From: Gibbula magus
Lineage: Eukaryota; Mollusca; Gastropoda; Trochida; Trochidae
NCBI GenBank assembly: GCA_936450465.1
Contig: OW388296.1
Location: 32,433,875 to 32,497,874 of the forward strand
DNA: 64,000 nt
Direction of reading: 5' to 3'
Shown: positions 59,415 to 64,000 of the stretch, piece by piece
How positions within the stretch are numbered: position 1 is the first letter of the stretch
Layout of the letters: the number at the start of each line of letters is the position of its first letter
Translations under genes and position numbers: made by a program
The notes under the pieces: model-generated
Database searches by the model: none
Seen by the model: the letters and a program-made list of their open reading frames with translations, nothing else
Told to the model about the DNA's origin: nothing

Positions 59415-62024
59415 GTGAATATAGATTAAAAAGTAAGACAGATAGAGGAAATCCGAAATAACCAGTCGATAGAACACAAGGTAATGAACATCTCAGCCAA
59501 GTTTGGTCCTGAAATATGCAGTTCGAAGAACGTTATTAGCCTCGCTGTCAAGTAATGTAGTTTGTGGTCTTCTTTGACTTAGAATAATTTCCGTGTTTTT
59601 CGGCCAAATTGGCTATGCGACTCTCTGTAAGAGTGAATATAGATTAAAAAGTAACATAGATAGAGGAAATCCGAAATAACCATTCGATAGAACACAAGGT
59701 TATGAACATCTCAGCCAAGTTTGGTCCTGAAATATGCAGTTTGAAGAAAGTTATTAGCCTCGCTGTCAAGTAATGTAGTTTGTGGTCTTCTTTGACTTAG
59801 AATAATTTCAGTGTTTTTCGGCCAAATTGGCTATGCGACTCTGTAAGAGTGAATATAGATTAAAAAGTAAGACAGATAGAGGAAATCCGAAATAACCATT
59901 CGATAGAACACAAGGTTATGAACATCTTAGCCAAGTTTGATCCTGAAATATGCAGTTTGAAGAAAGTTATTAGCCTCGCTGTCAAGTAATGTAGTTTGTG
60001 GTCTTCTTTGACTTAGAATAATTTCCGTGTTTTTGGGCCAAATTGGCTATCCGACTCTCTGTAAGAGTGAATATAGATTAAAAAGTAAGACAGATAGAGG
60101 AAATCCGAAATAACCAGTCGATAGAACACAAGGTAATGAACATCTCAGCCAAGTTTGGTCCTGAAATATGCAGTTCGAAGAACGTTATTAGCCTCGCTGT
60201 CAAGTAATGTAGTTTGTGGTCTTCTTTGACTTAGAATAATTTCTGTGTTTTTGGGCCAAATTGGCTATCCGACTCTCTGTAAGAGTGAATATAGATTAAA
60301 AAGTAAGACAGATAGAGGAAATCCGAAATAACCAGTCGATAGAACACAAGGTAATGAACATCTCAGCCAAATTTGGTCCTGAAATATGCAGTTCGAAGAA
60401 CGTTATTAGCCTCGCTGTCAAGTAATGTAGTTTGTGGTCTTCTTTGACTTAGAATAATTTCTGTGTTTTTCGGCCAAATTGGCTATCCGATTCTCTGTAA
60501 GAGTGAATATAGATTAAAAAGTAAGACAGATAGAGGAAATCCGAAATAACCAGTCGATAGAACACAAGGTAATGAACATCTCAGCCAAGTTTGGTCCTGA
60601 AATATGCAAGTTGAAGAAAGTTATTAGCCTCGCTGTCAAGTAATGTAGTTTGTGGTCTTCTTAAACTTAGAATAATTTCCGTGTTTTTCGGCCAAATTGG
60701 CTATGCGACTCTGTAAGAGTGAATATAGATTAAAAAGTAAGACAGATAGAGGAAATCCGAAATAACCATTCGATAGAACACAAGGTTATGAACATCTCAG
60801 CCAAGTGTTGTCCTGAAATATGCAGTTTGAAAAGTTATTAGCCTCGCTGTCAAGAAATGTAGTTTGGGCTCGTCTTTGACTTAGAATAATTTCCGTGTTT
60901 TTCGGCCAAATTGGCTATGCGACTCTCTGTAAGAGTGAATATAGATTAAAAAGTAACACAGATAGAGGAAATCCGAAATAACCATTCGATAGAACACAAG
61001 GTTATGAACATCTCAGCCAAGTTTGGTCCTGAAATATGCAGTTTGAAGAAAGTTATTAGCCTCGCTGTCAAGTAATGTAGTTTGTGGTCTTCTTTGACTT
61101 AGCATAATTTCAGTGTTTTTCGGCCAAATTGGCTATGCGACTCTCTTTAAGAGTGAATATAGATTAAAAAGTAAGACAGAAAGAGGAAATCCGAAATAAC
61201 CATTCGATAGAACATAAGGTTATGAACATCTCAGCAAAGTTTGGTCCTGAAATATGCAGTTTGAAGAAAGTTATTAGCCTCGCTGTCAAGTAATGTAGTT
61301 TGTGGTCTTCTTTGACTTAGAATAATGTCCGTGTTTTGGGGCGAAATTGGCTATGCGACTCTCTGTAAGAGTGAATAAAGATTAAAAAGTAAGACAGAAA
61401 GAGGAAATCCGAAATAACCATTCGATAGAACATAAGGTTATGAACATCTCAGCAAAGTTTGGTCCTGAAATATGCAGTTTGAAGAAAGTTATTAGCCTCG
61501 CTGTCAAGTAATGTAGTTTGTGGTCTTCTTAAACTTAGAATAATTTCAGTGTTTTTCGGCCAAATTGGCTATGCGACTCTCTGTAAGAGTGAATATAGAT
61601 TAAAAAGTAAGACAGATAGAGGAAATCCGAAATAACCATTCGATAGAACACAAGGTTATGAACATCTCAGCCAAGTGTTGTCCTGAAATATGCAGTTTGA
61701 AGAAAGTTATTAGCCTCGCTGTCAAGTAATGTAGTTTGTGGTCTTCTTTGACTTAGAATAATTTCCGTGTTTTTGGGCCAAATTGGCTATCCGACTCTCT
61801 GTAAGAGTGAATATAGATTAAAAAGTAAGACAGATAGAGGAAATCCGAAATAACCAGTCGATAGAACACAAGGTAATGAACATCTCAGCCAAGTTTGGTC
61901 CTGAAATATGCAGTTTGAAGAAAGTTATTAGCCTCGCTGTCAAGTAATATAGTTTGTGGTCTTCTTTGACTTAGAATAATTTCCGTGTTTTTTGGCCAAA
62001 TTGGCTATCCGACTCTCTGTAAGA
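59415..62024 (+). repeat. Terminal HOR, 12-monomer copy (2610 bp)
   Basis: Starts: 59415 (Y), 59633 (GTAACATAG, TTTCAG, 216 bp), 59849 (CATCTTAGCC, GTTTGATCC), 60067, 60285 (CCAAATTTGG), 60503 (GCAAGTTGAAG, 216 bp), 60719 (D-like, 216 bp), 60935 (C, ends CTTTAAGA, with GCATAAT), 61153 (GCGAAATT), 61371, 61589 (a1), 61807 (b front, R back). Here GTAACATAG and CATCTTAGCC sit on two adjacent monomers. In 46579 and 62243 they are on one. The copy is 216 bp longer than the spacing to the next. Confidence 0.9.
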
Positions 62025-63982
62025 GTGAATATAGATTAAAAAGTAAGACAGATAGAGGAAATCCGAAATAACCAGTCGATAGAACACAAGGTAATGAACA
62101 TCTCAGCCAAGTTTGGTCCTGAAATATGCAGTTCGAAGAACGTTATTAGCCTCGCTGTCAAGTAATGTAGTTTGTGGTCTTCTTTGACTTAGAATAATTT
62201 CCGTGTTTTTCGGCCAAATTGGCTATGCGACTCTCTGTAAGAGTGAATATAGATTAAAAAGTAACATAGATAGAGGAAATCCGAAATAACCATTCGATAG
62301 AACACAAGGTTATGAACATCTTAGCCAAGTTTGATCCTGAAATATGCAGTTTGAAGAAAGTTATTAGCCTCGCTGTCAAGTAATGTAGTTTGTGGTCTTC
62401 TTTGACTTAGAATAATTTCCGTGTTTTTGGGCCAAATTGGCTATCCGACTCTCTGTAAGAGTGAATATAGATTAAAAAGTAAGACAGATAGAGGAAATCC
62501 GAAATAACCAGTCGATAGAACACAAGGTAATGAACATCTCAGCCAAGTTTGGTCCTGAAATATGCAGTTCGAAGAACGTTATTAGCCTCGCTGTCAAGTA
62601 ATGTAGTTTGTGGTCTTCTTTGACTTAGAATAATTTCTGTGTTTTTGGGCCAAATTGGCTTTCCGACTCTCTGTAAGAGTGAATATAGATTAAAAAGTAA
62701 GACAGATAGAGGAAATCCGAAATAACCAGTCGATAGAACACAAGGTAATGAACATCTCAGCCAAGTTTGGTCCTGAAATATGCAGTTCGAAGAACGTTAT
62801 TAGCCTCGCTGTCAAGTAATGTAGTTTGTGGTCTTCTTTGACTTAGAATAATTTCTGTGTTTTTCGGCCAAATTGGCTATCCGATTCTCTGTAAGAGTGA
62901 ATATAGATTAAAAAGTAAGACAGATAGAGGAAATCCGAAATAACCAGTCGATAGAACACAAGGTAATGAACATCTCAGCCAAGTTTGGTCCTGAAATATG
63001 CAGTTTGAAGAAAGTTATTAGCCTCGCTGTCAAGTAATGTAGTTTGTGGTCTTCTTAAACTTAGAATAATTTCCGTGTTTTTCGGCCAAATTGGCTATGC
63101 GACTCTGTAAGAGTGAATATAGATTAAAAAGTAAGACAGATAGAGGAAATCCGAAATAACCATTCGATAGAACACAAGGTTATGAACATCTCAGCCAAGT
63201 GTTGTCCTGAAATATGCAGTTTGAAAAGTTATTAGCCTCGCTGTCAAGAAATGTAGTTTGGGCTCGTCTTTGACTTAGAATAATTTCCGTGTTTTTCGGC
63301 CAAATTGGCTATGCGACTCTCTGTAAGAGTGAATATAGATTAAAAAGTAACACAGATAGAGGAAATCCGAAATAACCATTCGATAGAACACAAGGTTATG
63401 AACATCTCAGCCAAGTTTGGTCCTGAAATATGCAGTTTGAAGAAAGTTATTAGCCTCGCTGTCAAGTAATGTAGTTTGTGGTCTTCTTTGACTTAGAATA
63501 ATTTCAGTGTTTTTCGGCCAAATTGGCTATGCGACTCTCTTTAAGAGTGAATATAGATTAAAAAGTAAGACAGAAAGAGGAAATCCGAAATAACCATTCG
63601 ATAGAACATAAGGTTATGAACATCTCAGCAAAGTTTGGTCCTGAAATATGCAGTTTGAAGAAAGTTATTAGCCTCGCTGTCAAGTAATGTAGTTTGTGGT
63701 CTTCTTTGACTTAGAATAATGTCCGTGTTTTGGGGCGAAATTGGCTATGCGACTCTCTGTAAGAGTGAATAAAGATTAAAAAGTAAGACAGAAAGAGGAA
63801 ATCCGAAATAACCATTCGATAGAACATAAGGTTATGAACATCTCAGCAAAGTTTGGTCCTGAAATATGCAGTTTGAAGAAAGTTATTAGCCTCGCTGTCA
63901 AGTAATGTAGTTTGTGGTCTTCTTAAACTTAGAATAATTTCAGTGTTTTTCGGCCAAATTGGCTATGCGACTCTCTGTAAGA
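62025..63982 (+). repeat. Terminal HOR, second copy, cut by the window edge
   Basis: Starts: 62025 (Y), 62243 (GTAACATAG, CATCTTAGCC, GTTTGATCC), 62461 (GGCTTTCCGAC), 62679 (CCGATTC), 62897 (216 bp), 63113 (D-like, 216 bp), 63329 (C, CTTTAAGA), 63547 (GCGAAATT), 63765 (k, CTTAAAC, TTTCAG). From 62461 on it repeats 60067 onward at 2394 bp, an 11-monomer period. The next members expected beyond the window are an a1 and a b/R hybrid. Confidence 0.9.
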
Positions 63983-64000
63983 GTGAATATAGATTAAAAA
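63983..64000 (+). repeat. Partial monomer at the window edge
   Basis: The last 18 bases are the start of a GAATATAG-type monomer. By analogy with 61589 it should be an a1 copy. It shows that the array continues past the window. Confidence 0.95.

Larger units (their letters stand above)
1..64000 (+). repeat. 218-bp satellite DNA array, whole window
   Basis: The window is a continuous head-to-tail array of one satellite family. I traced 294 complete monomers beginning at GTGAAT (once ATGAAT at 2827), followed by an 18-bp partial copy. Most are 218 bp. Shorter classes are 216 bp (mainly loss of one CT), 217, 215 and 213 bp. The summed lengths equal the observed coordinates, so no foreign insertion is hidden in the array. 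Monomers differ at a limited set of linked positions and fall into recurring families. There is no inversion and no unique spacer. Both strands are full of stops: in the first monomer the longest stop-free stretch I traced on the minus strand is about 50 codons. Because 218 is not a multiple of three, any frame rotates from copy to copy, so no protein is supported. A role as centromeric or pericentromeric heterochromatin is an inference from size and structure only. Confidence 0.98.

Noticed and set aside
1..64000. Protein-coding genes in the repeat
   Set aside because: Every frame of the first monomer contains stops on both strands; the longest open stretch I traced is about 50 codons on the minus strand, and 218-bp spacing shifts the frame in each copy. 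Any longer open run would be a repeat artefact.
1..64000. CRISPR array
   Set aside because: The repeated unit is the whole 218 bp with no unique spacers; there are no short repeats separated by variable sequence and no cas genes.
1..64000. rDNA intergenic spacer subrepeats or 5S rDNA array
   Set aside because: No rRNA sequence occurs in 64 kb, and the monomer has no recognisable 5S internal promoter.
1..64000. Inverted monomers or a palindromic array centre
   Set aside because: Every monomer boundary reads GTGAAT (once ATGAAT) on the plus strand with none missing, so there is no orientation switch.
1..64000. Transposon or retrotransposon insertion
   Set aside because: Monomer lengths account for every base; there is no extra sequence, terminal repeat or target-site duplication.
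1..64000. Mere assembly artefact
   Set aside because: Some near-perfect duplications could be assembly expansions, but most copies differ by private variants in a consistent, nested way. That is expected from real HOR evolution; only raw reads can settle the perfect ones.

Overview
The whole 64 kb window is one uninterrupted, AT-rich tandem satellite array. The unit is about 218 bp (about 36% GC in the first monomer). I placed a boundary at every GTGAAT and traced 294 complete head-to-tail monomers plus an 18-bp stub at the right edge. The individual lengths (mostly 218 bp; also 217, 216, 215 and 213) add up exactly to the window. All monomers have the same orientation. I found no gene, tRNA, rRNA, transposon, CRISPR or telomeric repeat, and no unique sequence. 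The array runs off both edges. This is typical of eukaryotic heterochromatin, most likely a centromeric or pericentromeric block in a long-read assembly. I do not recognise the satellite family or the species, and nothing in the window ties it to a named taxon.

Monomer families used below, with tag bases: a1 (AAGTGTTGTCC, TTTTTGGGCC, CTATCCGAC); b (CCAGTCG, GGTAATG); Y, mostly b with TTCGAAGAACG; bA, b with AAGTAATTAG; C (GTAACACAG); dr (CATAAGG, AGCAAAG, TGTCCGTG, GGGGCC); k (GAATAAAG, GACAGAAAG, often CTTAAAC); g (GATAGAGCATAAGG, mostly on k-like starts); w (GAATAAATATT, GATAAAACAT); m (CTTTAAC); x (GTAAAAGTGAATATTG); S (GTCAGTTAATG, GGTTTTC, TTTCTGTG); D (213 bp, GGGCTCGTC); f (CCATTCG with GGTAATG); N (GTCAATTAATG); R (AATCTGAAAT, AATATAG, TTTTTTGG); n (GGTTAGAAC).

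The families are arranged in higher-order repeats (HORs) that change along the window. 0-2.6 kb: an 8-mer, about half of it repeated. 3.5-5.4 kb: a trimer of 648-650 bp. 5.6-13.5 kb: a 6-mer of 1304 bp, clean at first and then rearranged. 13.5-26.1 kb: mosaic blocks, some of them duplicated about 8.5 kb and 6.5 kb apart. 26.1-31.1 kb: a 12-mer of 2616 bp built on a 5-mer of 1090 bp. 32.4-56.6 kb: an S/D-containing 13-mer of 2828 bp and its shortened relatives, with copies about 10.0 and 12.6 kb apart. 56.6-59.4 kb: an N-R-b trimer of 654 bp. 59.4 kb to the end: an 11/12-mer (2394/2610 bp) whose parts also occur at 44-48 kb.

Many junctions fall inside single monomers that carry the front of one family and the back of another and stay in register. 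This is what unequal crossing-over or gene conversion would leave. Every monomer keeps a nearly invariant core and two closely spaced dyad symmetries, and the common 2-bp length change falls in the loop of the second dyad.
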